From the NCBI GenBank assembly GCA_900312665.1, contig ONZQ02000006.1, forward strand, positions 763,981 through 827,980: DNA of 64,000 nt, given 5' to 3'. Shown in pieces: positions 10,173 to 21,007 of the stretch. This stretch comes from Cephalotrichum gorgonifer. Lineage: Eukaryota > Ascomycota > Sordariomycetes > Microascales > Microascaceae. The position numbers and the translations under genes are program-made. The notes beneath the pieces were generated by a model. It was not told the DNA's origin. It was given only the letters and a program-made list of their open reading frames with translations, and ran no database searches. Each line of letters begins with the position of its first letter. Position 1 is the first letter of the stretch.

Positions 10173-13100
10173 ATGTCTAACGACCCTTCCGGGAGGAGGA
10201 TACTTCCTCAGAGCGCGCAAATGGGGACCTTCGCCTTTGCTCCTCAGCAGGCGCCGCAGACTCAGAAAAGTGCGCATCAAACCCATGCCATGCGCCCTCG
10301 TAGCCTTTACCTTGGTGTTATACTGGGCAGCAGCATGCGCCCGTCCTGTCCGTTATGGCTCCGCTGACTTGAGTGTAACCGTGCCTATAGATTATGTCTT
10401 CGTCGACGAGCACAATCGCCACAAACGACTGAAGGGTAGGGCGAACCACACCCCGTGGCTCCGCTGACCGTGCTGAACCGCTTCCGCTGACCGGCCGATA
10501 TGCAGTTATGAGAGCATGCGAAGGATGCCGGAGACGGAAGATCAAATGCGATGCCGCGACGACAAACACCTGGCCGTGCTCGGCCTGCCAGCGCCTGAAG
10601 CTCAATTGCGTGCGACCAAATGGCTTTGACGGATCCGAAACCCCGACTATGACCTCGGCCACCATCTCGGACGCGTCGGCGACGAGCGTGACACCCTCCC
10701 CGAACCCGGACGTCTCCCCCATGTATGATAGCTCTGGCCGGGTATTCGCGAGTCCCAGCGGCGTCCAGGACCCCTTCGCCGCGCAGTCGATGATGCATAA
10801 CACTGCGAAGACAGCTGCTCCCATGTACCAGTCGAGCCATTTCGCGGCCGGTCCGCCGGACCTCTTCCAGACGGCGCAATACGAAGATGCGCGGCCGCCT
10901 GCGCAACACAACATGTCCTACACGGGAGCACCTCAGTCAGTGAACGTGGCAGAAGGCCCTTACGCACCACATAACGTTTTCCCCCCGGCTCCGTTGCAGG
11001 GCGATACTCAGCAGGGCAGTTCGCCCGGGACATACTCGCAGGATAGCTACCAGACTGATCTTGCCGATCTCCTGGGCTCGCTGAAGGTAAACGAAGCAGG
11101 GACAGGTAAGAACGAGCTCCTATCACCCGATCTTCACCAACCGCCGTGCCCCCCCTTGCCTCTTTTCCTCGTTCCTGAGACTAAAATCTCCGCGCAGCAC
11201 CGTATCTCAGAAGCAAGGCGTCCTTTCGGCGCGAGGAGGAGCCCGCAGTGGAGGAGGAGGAAGAGTTCAAGATCCAGGTGCCACCGATGACACCCGGGAG
11301 GATTCGGATACCACCTGCCTTGATGCCCGACGACGAGACAGCTCACCAATATTTCAACCTGTACTTCACTAGCGTCCACCCCTTCCTTCCCGTCCTGAGC
11401 AAGACTCTATTCTACCAGCAGTGGAACACGAACCGCAGTTCCATCTCGCCCTTGATTCTCGAAGCCATTTTCGCCATCGGCGGTAGGTTGGCGGATGAGC
11501 CCGCTCAAGGGCAGCAATGGCTTGCTATGGGGACTGGTGAGTACTTTTACTTTAACCTTCCCAGGGTGGCCCGTCGCAATTCTGGGAGCAGGGCTAACAC
11601 GAGGTAGCTCACGCCGACTCATTTATGGATGTTCCGAGGCTTAGTACGCTGCAGGCGCTCCTGATCATGCTAAAAGCTAGAGAGGGTGCACCGAAGAAGG
11701 GCTACTATTACCGATCCTGGATGTCCGTCGTCCAATGCGTGCAGATGGGCAAAGATCTTGGCCTTGACGAGCATTATGAGGACCACCAGGCCGGCAGGGG
11801 GTGCGAGTCGTCGGAGCTGGAGTGCCGGATGAATACGAGGATTTGGCAAACCATTTTCACGCTCGAGGTCATGATAGGCTCGCCTCAAGGTAAGTACCTC
11901 TGAGAGTTTAAGATGATGGACGGGTGAATGACGGGCTTTCTTTGTCGTCCCTCCCCCCCTTTTCGTTTTGCTAACATACCTCCCATAGGCCGGACAGACC
12001 TAGCAGTTGGTATCGACGAGGTAGATTTCCGAATTCCACAACCTGTTCAAGGGGATGACAACGAGGAATATCTGGTTACTCGCAACTTCACATACCTCGC
12101 AAGGCTCGTCCGAAACATCAGCCGCATGAACTCGGTCTACGCCCGCATCAAGAAGAAGAAAGACTGGGGGATCGACCCGGAGTTTGTGCAGCTCAACCCG
12201 TCGCTGAACTCATGGCTCGCCGAACTCCCCGCAGATCTCACCATTACCTTCCCGCCAGGGACCTCGCCACCCTGGATCCCCTCGGCGTTCGTGGGGAACC
12301 TCCACACGTACCACTACTTGAGCTTCATCCTCCTCCATAGACCGCAGCTGGCCTTCTGCGACCCAGCTGGTGCCGATGGGAAATGGAGGCAGCACATGAT
12401 GATATGCTACTCGTCAGCCAAGGCGATATGCAGGCTGCAGGAGGCAGTGATGGACACATTTGGCCTCGACGGGCTGGGCAACATGCTTCGGGGTTTCAGC
12501 TTCCCAGTTTACTGCGCGCTATCATGCGTGGTCCTGCACTTGGTAAGGAGGACGGTGCCTCCATTCTTTCCAACTTAGCCAGTAGACTGACTTTTATCTG
12601 TGCTTGCTGTGTAGGTTGCGATGACGTCTCCCGATCCGGAGTTAAACGCCGACTCGAGGGAATTCTTCCAGAGGCAGATGCGGCTTGTCGAGAGAGTGAT
12701 GGCCGGCTGGCCTATGCCTGAGCTACAGAAACAGATCAATGCCGTCCGGGACGCCTTCTCCGCTGATGTGAGGAAGCCGTTTACGTTGAAGCCATCGTTT
12801 CCGTACGGCAGTCCTGCCTCGAGCGCGTCAACGCCACCGAGGTCTAGCCCGGGGTACAGGGCGATGGCGAACACGGGCGCTCAGCTTGCCTTCACGAGTC
12901 AGTCTAGGACGCCCCCGATCACTACCGGATCGATCGATGGCAAAGTCACGCAGCCGATGGCGATATTTGCGGCGGGACAGGGGGATCAGGCCGCGATGAT
13001 GGGTCATCAGATACCGATGTCTGAGCCGCCGGCTTGGAACCCATCGCGGATCTTCGAGTACGAACCGCCCCCCTTTTTCCCCTCACCACCACCCTTTCCT

Positions 13101-13460
13101 CGAGTCGTTTGGGGGCCCTTCCACCCTATTAGAGTATGTTTTCGAGCACTGTTGCTAATCTGACCGATCAGAAACTGGAATACATCCTTTGGCGAACCGC
13201 AAGTTCAGCAGAACAACGCGGCAGGCCTCAAAGCCTCCTCATCTAGCCCGCCCGACATGTCCGGCTACTCGAAGATGCAACCCGCGGAGGAAGGGGTCTC
13301 TCCCGATGGGCAGGCCATGCTGGGCCGGCCGTACCCGGCGCCGATACCAACCTTTATCACGCCGGCCATGTGGCAGGAGTCGGTCGCGAGTGTTTATGAG
13401 GTTGGGATGAAGCGGGCGTGGGCGTACGACGGCGGGTCGTCCAAGCGGCATCAGGCTTAA
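10173..13460 (+). CDS. Zn(II)2Cys6 transcription factor, CLR-1/ClrA-like (candidate cellulase regulator)
   Basis: Eight exons: 10173-10314 (or 10269), 10391-10435, 10506-11105, 11198-11536, 11608-11889, 11989-12542, 12615-13057 and 13172-13460. All junctions keep phase, giving about 867-882 residues. Exon 2 is a 45-nt microexon encoding YVFVDEHNRHKRLK just ahead of the zinc cluster. The cluster reads CEGCRRRKIKC then PCSACQRLKLNC (spacing C-x2-C-x6-C-x9-C-x2-C-x6-C). A low-complexity linker follows, then a fungal-specific transcription factor domain (DDETAHQYFNLYFTSVHPFL, LILEAIFAIGGRLADEPAQG, VMIGSPQG). From memory of the family this layout resembles Neurospora CLR-1 and Aspergillus ClrA, nuclear activators of the cellulolytic response; orthology is inferred, so no symbol is given. 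The first donor is ambiguous: GTGTTA at 10315 and GTGCGC at 10270 both keep frame. A caller starting at the ATG at 10508 would lose the N-terminus. Confidence 0.85.
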
Positions 13461-14669
13461 ACAACAATACTTACCCACAAGACATTTATATTTCGGTGAT
13501 GAGGGTTAAGGGGTGCTATATGCCCTCTCTGACGAATTTCTACGTTTCGACATGGTCTATATGATCATACTACAACTCACGCACACACTACACCACACCA
13601 TTCCACTTGCGATGTCACGGAGTTTCATTTCTGGGTTGTTGGGCGGCTCATGATGCATTGAAAATTGTGAGCCACTACACTACGCATTTTCACATGGAGA
13701 TATTTTCTGGAGCTACCATCGAACTTCAACGGGCTAGTTGGGGTGTATATACGATTGAACGGATACCTTCTAGCAAAATGGCGAGCCAAACACGGAGAGA
13801 AACAAGGCGGGCAAACAGAAAGAAGGGATCGAAAGAAAGGATCCCCGGGAGACAAGGGGATCAGAGGCAGGGGCGGAGGGATCGCTTCCCCTCGTTTTAC
13901 GTCTTAATATTCCCTTCACTCCCCCTGCCCCCTTTTCTTCTCTTTTTTTTTTCACTTTTTACGTTCTCTCATACCCTTGTTACTTCTCGGGTTGATGGGT
14001 ATAGCCTCACTCTTAGGCGCTGATATCAAGGCGCAAGGGATACAGGGGCGTTGGATTTCCTTTCTTGGGTTTCACTGGCATATGTGTACCACTATCGCTG
14101 CTACCACCACCACTACTGGAAGGGGGGGTAATGCTCTCTCTCTTCATTTTTCCTTTCTCTTTCTCTTCTTCGCTTGGGATGTTCCGGGGGGAGCGTGGGA
14201 ACGGGACCGGGGACCGGGATATAAAAACGAACCTCTGCGACTTATGGGTAACGAGTATCCTTTGGGGGGCCGGAGAGGGTGTTGGGGGGGACAAATCCGG
14301 GTGGGATTTATTGTACGTGTATTATTGGGCCGGAAGGGATGAGATGAGATTAGATGAGACCGACGGGGAAGGGGGGCGGAGGAATTGGGCCGTTAAGTCG
14401 GGAGTAATGATATGGGAAATGAAACACGACCTGATATTATAGCGTGTGATCTCTTTAAGAGGTTTTACAGTACGTTACATCCAATATGTTAACTCGGTCT
14501 ATGAAGTAGAGAGGATGCATGGATATACAAAACTTCAATGTGTATTATAACATATATTTAAACATTTATCGGTCTCCTCCACCCTTGCGCCGCACACTGA
14601 AAACAAACTAGTTTTTTTACACGTTTATACTTGTATACATGACATCTTAATAGCACGTTTTTAACATAC
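13461..14669. other. Convergent intergenic region, CLR-1-like / GUP1
   Basis: This is the shared 3' flank of two converging genes. The open frames (up to 138 codons) are low complexity and lack domains. The 14450-14650 part is AT-rich, as expected near GUP1 transcript ends. Confidence 0.6.
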
Positions 14670-16907
14670 TTAACACCTCGTCTGAGCGCCCGACCTCTTC
14701 TCCGTCTCCCGGACCTCGAACATGATCTGAGTGAATATGAGCAGAGTCGAGCAGACTACGACCAGGAAGACAGCGCCTACAGAGTGAGGTTAGCGACCGG
14801 GGGAAGGGCAAACATAGAAGGAGATGAGACCCAACGGGAAAGAAGGGAATTCTAGAGAGAGGGGAGGAGGAAGGGGGTGATTGGGGGAGGTTCTCACCAG
14901 AGTAGTCCTTGAAGATGCCCGCGATGATGGCCTTCATCCCGTCCAGCCCCACCGCGAAGCCGACCAGGTTCGCCGACATCATCATGATGACGTTCCACAC
15001 GCCGCCGACCGAGCAGAGCAGCCTGTAGGTCCCGGGCCTGTCGCGGTACCTGGACGCGGGGAACAGCATCCTCCCCACCATCTCGGGCACGATCAGCAGC
15101 ACGATGAGCCAGCCCCAGATGAGGAGCCTCATCTGTATGTCGTGCCACAGGGCGACGAAGGTGAAGACGAGGACGTACGTCATCACGGAGCGGGCTGCGG
15201 CGCGGGGGCTGTCGAAGCGGGCTCCGCCCAGGGGCCCGTAGATGTATCGGATGAGCCAGCGGTTGTAGGAGCGGTGCCAGGCGCGCCAGAAGTGCTGGGT
15301 GGAGTAGTTGTTGCTTACGCAGCGGACCATGTTCTCGGGCGGGTCGAGGCCGTCTAGGAGGGCCCAGAGGCGGAAGAGGCGCCAGGGGAGGAGGAGCTTG
15401 AGCCAGATGATGTGGAGGTTGAAGTAGGCGAGGAGGCAGAGCTGGGAGGGGGTGTAGGAGGACCAGACGGGGCGGGCGAGGGTGATGGCGCCGATGTAGA
15501 CGTAGTGGAGGACAATCTCCATGGCGAGGAGGGTGAGGAGGAAGCGGATCGCGTAGCGGACGGTCCGGGGCGTCTCGATCGTCGGGGAGGGGTACTTGGA
15601 CTGGGAGATGTAGTCGTTGAAGGTCATGATGGGGCCGGCGATGTAGAGGGGCGCGTAGATGGCGTAGGCGACGTAGTTGCGGAAGCTGTAGTCCGCCGCG
15701 TCAGCGGGCATGGAGACGCGCTCCCTCTCGGAGGGGTTCGACGGGTCGAGTTGTTTCTTCTTTGCCGTATTAGTTGGGGCCTCTGAGATATTGCATGCCG
15801 GAGGGAGGGGCAGGAGTCCCCAAGGGTAAAAGGGGGGATACACATACCTCCAAAGCGCTCGTTCGGGCGTCGTCGGTAGCCCAGTACCTATCCAGGTTGA
15901 AGCTGATCAGGCGGAGGATGGTGATGTTAAAGAGGACCTCCCACCGCCCCAGCAACCCACCATGGCTATCAAGCCACGCACCCCAGCGTACCAAGGCGGG
16001 CTCGCCCGCCGCGCCAAAGTCACCCGCGTCGGACGTGAGCAGGCGGGCGATGGACTTGTAGTGGTAGCCGGCGCAGAGCTCGTTCGCGAACAGGATGCCG
16101 ACGTTGAAGACCCAGGTCGCGACGGGGACGTACCTCCTCGGCAGCGCGGTGGTGAGGCGGTAGTTCGCATACAGGATCAGGAGGACCTTGAGGGACGAGA
16201 AGCCGTGCAGGACGACGAGGAAGCAGAGGGCGAAGGCGAAGTCGAAGGACGTGCGCTGGTCGAGGCGCGCGGCGGCCTCGCTCGCGTGCGACCCGGGGCG
16301 GGCCTGGCGGCGGGCGGGGTAGACGGAGTTCCAGAGGCGGCGGGCGAGGGGGTGGAAGACGAGGAGGAGGGCCATGTATGGGAGGTTTCCTCGAAAGGTG
16401 CGGTATTGGTGGTCGGTGTTGTCCTAGGGTGGAGGGGGTCAGCCGCCGCTTGCCTCTTTGCTCAGGGCTGAAAGGGGAGGAGGGGTCTGTTCATCCAGCT
16501 GGAGGATGGGGGGGTGTCTTACGACTTTGCGGCCGGGTATCCACCCCGGCCAGAGAGCGGACTCATACTTGCGGTATCGGGGGTCGGATGCTGGGGGGTT
16601 GTCAGCTTGGCTAACGATCGAACAGGCATCAGGGGAGGAGTCCGGCCGTACGTCGAGACACGCTGTATCCTATCCAGAACATGGTCGGTATCACCCACAC
16701 CAGGTAGAGGAGGTACGCGATATACTCCGGCCTCTTCCACCTCGAGGGCTCAGCCGTCGCCCTGACCGCCGCGCGGGGGTCCTTGCTGGTAAGCGTGCCA
16801 TCTCGCGCCTCGGCGACTGCCGTGTACGGGACCGTCGAGGGGGCTACGAAGCGCGTGTCGAGGACGGAGACGTCGTAGATGGAGCGGATGTAGGAGAAGA
16901 GGCCCAT
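14670..16907 (-). CDS. GUP1: Gup1-like membrane-bound O-acyltransferase (MBOAT)
   Basis: Five exons on the minus strand (16907-16652, 16590-16523, 16423-15848, 15759-14898, 14776-14670) encode 622 residues, and all phases agree. The start MGLFSYIRS is preferred because Gup1 proteins usually begin this way; an in-frame ATG at 16982 would add 25 Pro-rich residues. Many hydrophobic helices are visible. MBOAT hallmarks are the block RAWHRSYNRWLIRYIYGPLG and FVALWHD, whose His (about residue 506) fits the catalytic His. In yeast, Gup1 is an ER acyltransferase that adds a C26 acyl chain during GPI-anchor lipid remodelling, and loss alters the cell wall and glycerol phenotypes. The exon 3/4 acceptor was placed at GCAAAG so that SALE joins KKQLDPSNPSER. 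A 12-nt upstream alternative (AGAG) also keeps frame. Confidence 0.92.
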
Positions 16908-17646
16908 GGTGGGCGGATCCGGGGGGGCGCGCGGGGCCTGGGGACTTGGGTTATGCCGAGGGACGTATATCGTATCGGACAAGAGGCAGTCTGGTTTTGG
17001 TAGGCTGGAACGGTCGGCGATTGTTCAGCGCATCGCCGTATTCGCGTGTATAGGTAGAGACCCCAGAGTTGCCGGCGCCGATGGAAATCTCCCACTTAGG
17101 AGGGCAAGACTCCCTTTCCACCGTAGAGGGAGCCGTGAGGGGTGGTTCAGAGCTGGTGGTCCGGAAGGTGGGAGGGTTGTGGTTGCGGTGGGCGAAAGGG
17201 AAACCTGGGGCTTGGCTGTGACGTTGCCGAATTCTGTCTGGTTCAATTCCTTCGGAAGATTGATTACTATGTCTCACTCCGTTTTGGTTTGGGGGGTTTG
17301 GGACGGCGGGGGGACCGGGGTTAGCAGAGCCCGTCAAGGACACGCTAATTTACCCCTGAAAGATGCTAAAAACGGGCCCGCGCCTGTCTTGGTACATGTA
17401 ACCTCGGGACGGACGGTGTTCCAAGCTTTCAATTGCGACTACGAGGATCCTGTATAAGCACTCGGACAGGTCTTACATGCAATTGCCTCCTACCGCAACA
17501 TCATCTGGGAGAGAGATAATTGGCAACGGCTCACTGACTTGATGCTCTGCCTCTCATATTCTACATGTAATGAAGTCAAGCCAGCCATCACCTTACGTCA
17601 TACACCATACAAGTATATTGTATAACGGCGTTGATCCACGTCTTCC
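16908..17646. other. Upstream region of GUP1 / 3' flank of the HNH_2 gene
   Basis: The GUP1 promoter and leader should lie here. The open frames on both strands (for example 16906-17457 plus) are Gly/Arg-rich continuations of the GUP1 antisense and carry no domain. Confidence 0.5.
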
Positions 17647-18656
17647 TCAACTAAGACGCTTCTTCAATCTCGAAGACACTTCCAGCTCGAACCTCTTCTT
17701 TGATAAGGGCCCCTTCTCAATCTCCTTCATGATGTCTGTCCCGGAGGGAAATCGTCTTCGAAAGCAGGCTCTCCAACACCCCGCACGTTCGCCAGGACCG
17801 ACTGGCGGAAATGCCAGCGTAAAACGTCATCAGAGACACGGTGAGGGTCGTCGGGGCGTCGACACGCCGCGTCCAGAACACGACCGTCCAGCCCGTCCAG
17901 ATCTAGGTCGAAGACGACGATCTTGTAGCCATCCTGCAGAACCCCGTTAGCCTAGTGCTAGTCTCCAAGAAGAAATCGATTTTTTATCTGGGAGGGTTGG
18001 AACCGAACATCAGGATTGACTGAGATAAGATACTGGTCGAAGAGCTTATGAACGTTCGCCCGGACCAAGAGTCCGTTCTGGACAGAATGGATATCGGATA
18101 CTCCTCCCATAGAATCATCCGTGTCAGAAATCCACCGTCCGTAGTCTTTCTGAACCCAATGGCTCTCCCCTTCAAGGGGGAACACGTGCACCGACTCGAA
18201 GGCCGTCCAACAATGCGGCGCTCTCAGGTTGACGATGCCTGTAAAGACGCATCGCCCATCACGGGCCCGGACCCCGTCGCGAAACCGATCTTCCCGGCCC
18301 GAGCCGCTGAGTTGATTCGCTGGACCCATACCTCATCGCTGAGGTGGATTTCGTCTGGTTATTTAACCTTCTCCTTTGCAAGTTCGATCGTGGGGGAACC
18401 CCCAGAAGACAGCGGACCTACTTTCAGACGAAACAAGAGAGTCGCTTTTTTTCAGGGGAGACTCATCTGCTTCAAGAATAGCTCCCGTGGCTTTGGACGT
18501 TACCTGGATAGGACCATCCCGCACAAGGATGATATCCAGCATGTACAGTGCGCTCTTTCGAGTGACGGAGCTGTTCTGGATCAGTCCTCCCAAGATGGTG
18601 TTAGGACTGGCTGCGTTGTAGAAATGGACATTGCGGAACATAGCTCGGTCATCCAT
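17647..18656 (-). pseudogene. HNH_2-family (HNH endonuclease domain) gene with two frameshifts
   Basis: Three minus-strand exons can be traced: 18656-18422, 18354-18009 and 17933-17647, with 67- and 75-nt introns (donors GTAGGT, GTTCGG). The N-terminus MFRNVHFYNA and LYMLDIILVRDGPIQVTS matches fungal HNH_2 proteins. The domain follows: FRDGVRARDGRCVFTG, then ESVHVFPL with the expected His, then NGLLVRANVHKLFDQY, and later LDGRVLDAACRRPDDPHRVS. The frame breaks twice: near 18293-18302 (a C/G run) and at 17740-17742 (CCC on the plus strand). Each break is bridged by one missing base, and only then do exon phases and the terminal stop TGA (17649-17647) agree, implying an ancestral product of about 289 residues. 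Either the gene is decaying or there are two homopolymer sequencing errors. The family's in vivo role is poorly known. Confidence 0.75.
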
Positions 18657-18982
18657 GGCCGAAGTCGAGATAGGAAATCAGGGCGTCCGACAGTGTCTTA
18701 TTGTAGATTACCGCCTGTCTCTCTCTCTCTCTCCCCCCCCTAACGGAGCAGGAACGATAGCTTCTATTGTAATTAGTTGTTCATCGACAACAGCGATGTC
18801 AAAATCCGACTACACAAACGTACAGGTATGTATATCATATCAGACTCCAAAATGGAACTTGTTGTACTCATACTTCGTATACTTGCTTACATGCGTCAAA
18901 GAATGCCTCGTAACCCTAAACCCGTGTGATGTAATAATGCAAACCAAAACACAATACGCCACAAGTGAAACCTTCCCACCTG
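18657..18982. other. Intergenic spacer, HNH_2 gene / GH76
   Basis: This 326-nt spacer holds a short CT repeat near 18717-18734 and T/A-rich sequence expected of the GH76 3' end. I see no gene in it. Confidence 0.6.
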
Positions 18983-21007
18983 TTACAGCTTCCAGAAGAA
19001 CGACGCCCCAAATACCCAGACACTCCACAGCCGCGACATCATCCACCGGAACCCGGCCGTCCAGTCCAGCTCCTTCTCGCTGTACGCCTGCGACAGCTCC
19101 CACCACGCCCGTACCACGGACATGCCCGAGTTCTGCGTCTCGACCGTCCGCCCCCGGCCCCGCTTGTTCGGGTCCTTGTGTCCGCGGCTTCTCCTCGCCT
19201 TCCCGGACACCCGGAGCTGAGCCCCGCCGCTCTCGTCGAGGTAACCCCCCTCCTCCCTCCACGCGCCGTCGTCCTCCTCCGCGTCCGCGTCCGCGCCCGG
19301 TAGAGGGTCCGGCTTGACTCCCGGCGCCGCCCAGACGCCGTCGTCTGGGATGCCAAAGTTCCTGTAGTCCGTCGTGTTCGAGTCCAGGTACGTCGGGTCG
19401 TCCGACTCCCACACCTCGGCCGCCTGCGCGTAGTTGTCCGCGCCCCACCACCCGCCGAAGACGCCCCTCTCGTCGCGGGTCGCCAGGGCGGCCTCGGCGT
19501 TATGGGCGATCCAGGGCAGGTAGGACTTGCAGGCCCTGGCGTGGGCGGCCGCGATGAATATGAAGGCCACGTCGTCCATCTCCTCCTGCGCCTTTGCGAT
19601 GGGCGCGCAAAAGTACGTCAGGTGGTGGAAGTAGATCCCCTTGAAGGTCTGGCCGTTCTGCGAGCACCGTCCTATCGAGTCGCACCGCTCCTCGAGGACC
19701 CCGGCCCGCCCGATACCCCTCCACGGGGGTAGCTTTCCGGCATGGACCTCGTCAATGGGCTTGCCGCTCCGTATGTCCCACCCGGTGGCCAGTATCACGT
19801 TCTGGATCAGCTCGTGACCGTCCCGCAGGAAGTCCTGGCTCCCAGTCGCCTCCCAGAGGCCGCGCTGGCCGGTGAGAATGACGCCCTGGTTATATGTGTA
19901 CACGGACTCCTCCCTCTCGTCGCACTTGGTGTTGTTCTCGACCCTGCGCGAGACGTGGTACCCATCCACGAAGAGCCCTGCGTCGTTGGTCATGTTGACG
20001 CCAATCAGCCAATCATAACCCTTCATAGCGAACTCGAGGTACGTCCTATTTCGCGCCCCGTGGTGGTCGTCGTAGGGCGACTCTACGGCGTCGCCGGGAG
20101 AGTCGAGGTACATCTTGGCTGAGGCAGCGATCCATAGCTGGTTCGTGATGGCGTTCTTGTACACGAGGAGGTGCGGGCTCCACCGCATGCCGCCGCCGCA
20201 CAAGGACTCGCCCCAGCCGCGGTTGGCCAGATCCCAGAACTCGCGGGACCGGTGATCGAAAGACCCCGTCCAATCGTTGCCGTGCCAGGAGCGGTTGACC
20301 AGCGTATCTCCAAGGCTGGGCTGCGCACCGTGGAACAAGGCATCCTCCCGCGGGTAGTGCAGCGCCGAGTGTGACTGGATGAGGTTAGTCGACTCTAGCC
20401 AGCCGAGGACTACCCAGAGTATATCGTCAAAGGCCTGTGTAAAGAGTTAGCGGGGCGTGAACAAGATAGGGCAGGCATTGCTAAAGAGGAAAAGGGGGGT
20501 TGTTAATAGCAGGGAACGTCTAACCTGATTACGAAGCGACCTGTGATCCTGTCCAAAGTAGAAACCCACTATCTGAGTAAAATATGAGTCTACCAGGTTC
20601 CGGATCATGCCCCCGTCGACATCATCCGCATATGATTCCCCCAGTGCCCTAGACAGCGTATCCGTCATGCCAGAGAGCGAAGTGTGTATAAAGGCGGCCG
20701 TCCAGTCAATCGCTCGGGGCCAAGTCCCGCGATTGTGGTCCCAAAACTCCCGTTGCATGACGACCAGGGAGCCGTAGGCAAGCTCTAAAGGGGTTGGATC
20801 CTCCAAGGAGGGCAGTTTGCGGTCCGAATCACCGAAGCTAACGCCCACATCATCGTCGACAAAGGTCTTTGGTGTACCAGCTTCGCAGTTCTGGTGGTTG
20901 AACACCGGCTTCTTGAAGATGGAGCAGTAGGCTGGCCCGGAAGGGGTGCGCAGTGCCCACGAGGGGCTCAGCCACAAGGGTAGAGTATAGAGAGCCAATA
21001 GCTTCAT
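18983..21007 (-). CDS. GH76 family secreted alpha-1,6-mannanase (mannan endo-1,6-alpha-mannosidase)
   Basis: Two exons (21007-20525 and 20434-18983, 90-nt intron with GCTAAC branch) encode 644 residues. The first 19 residues, ending PSWA, form a clear signal peptide. GH76 hallmarks: the paired acid motif FDDILWVVLGWL just after the intron (Asp-Asp at about residues 164-165, the expected catalytic pair), VYTYNQGVILTGQRGLWEAT, FKGIYFHHL and FGGWWGAD. Several N-X-S/T sites suit a glycosylated secreted enzyme. Dfg5/Dcw1 relatives, usually near 450 residues and GPI-anchored, act on alpha-1,6-mannan or GPI glycans when wall proteins are cross-linked. This protein is longer: a charged linker rich in Asp, Glu and Gly leads to a C-terminal hydrophobic stretch (FRWMMSRLWSVWVFGASFF) that could be a GPI signal or a membrane anchor, so its attachment to the wall is uncertain. 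Confidence 0.88.

Noticed and set aside
16908..16982. Upstream in-frame ATG that would lengthen GUP1 by 25 residues
   Set aside because: The extension is low-complexity Pro/Arg, and the conserved Gup1 start MGLFSYIRS begins downstream. It is kept only as an alternative.
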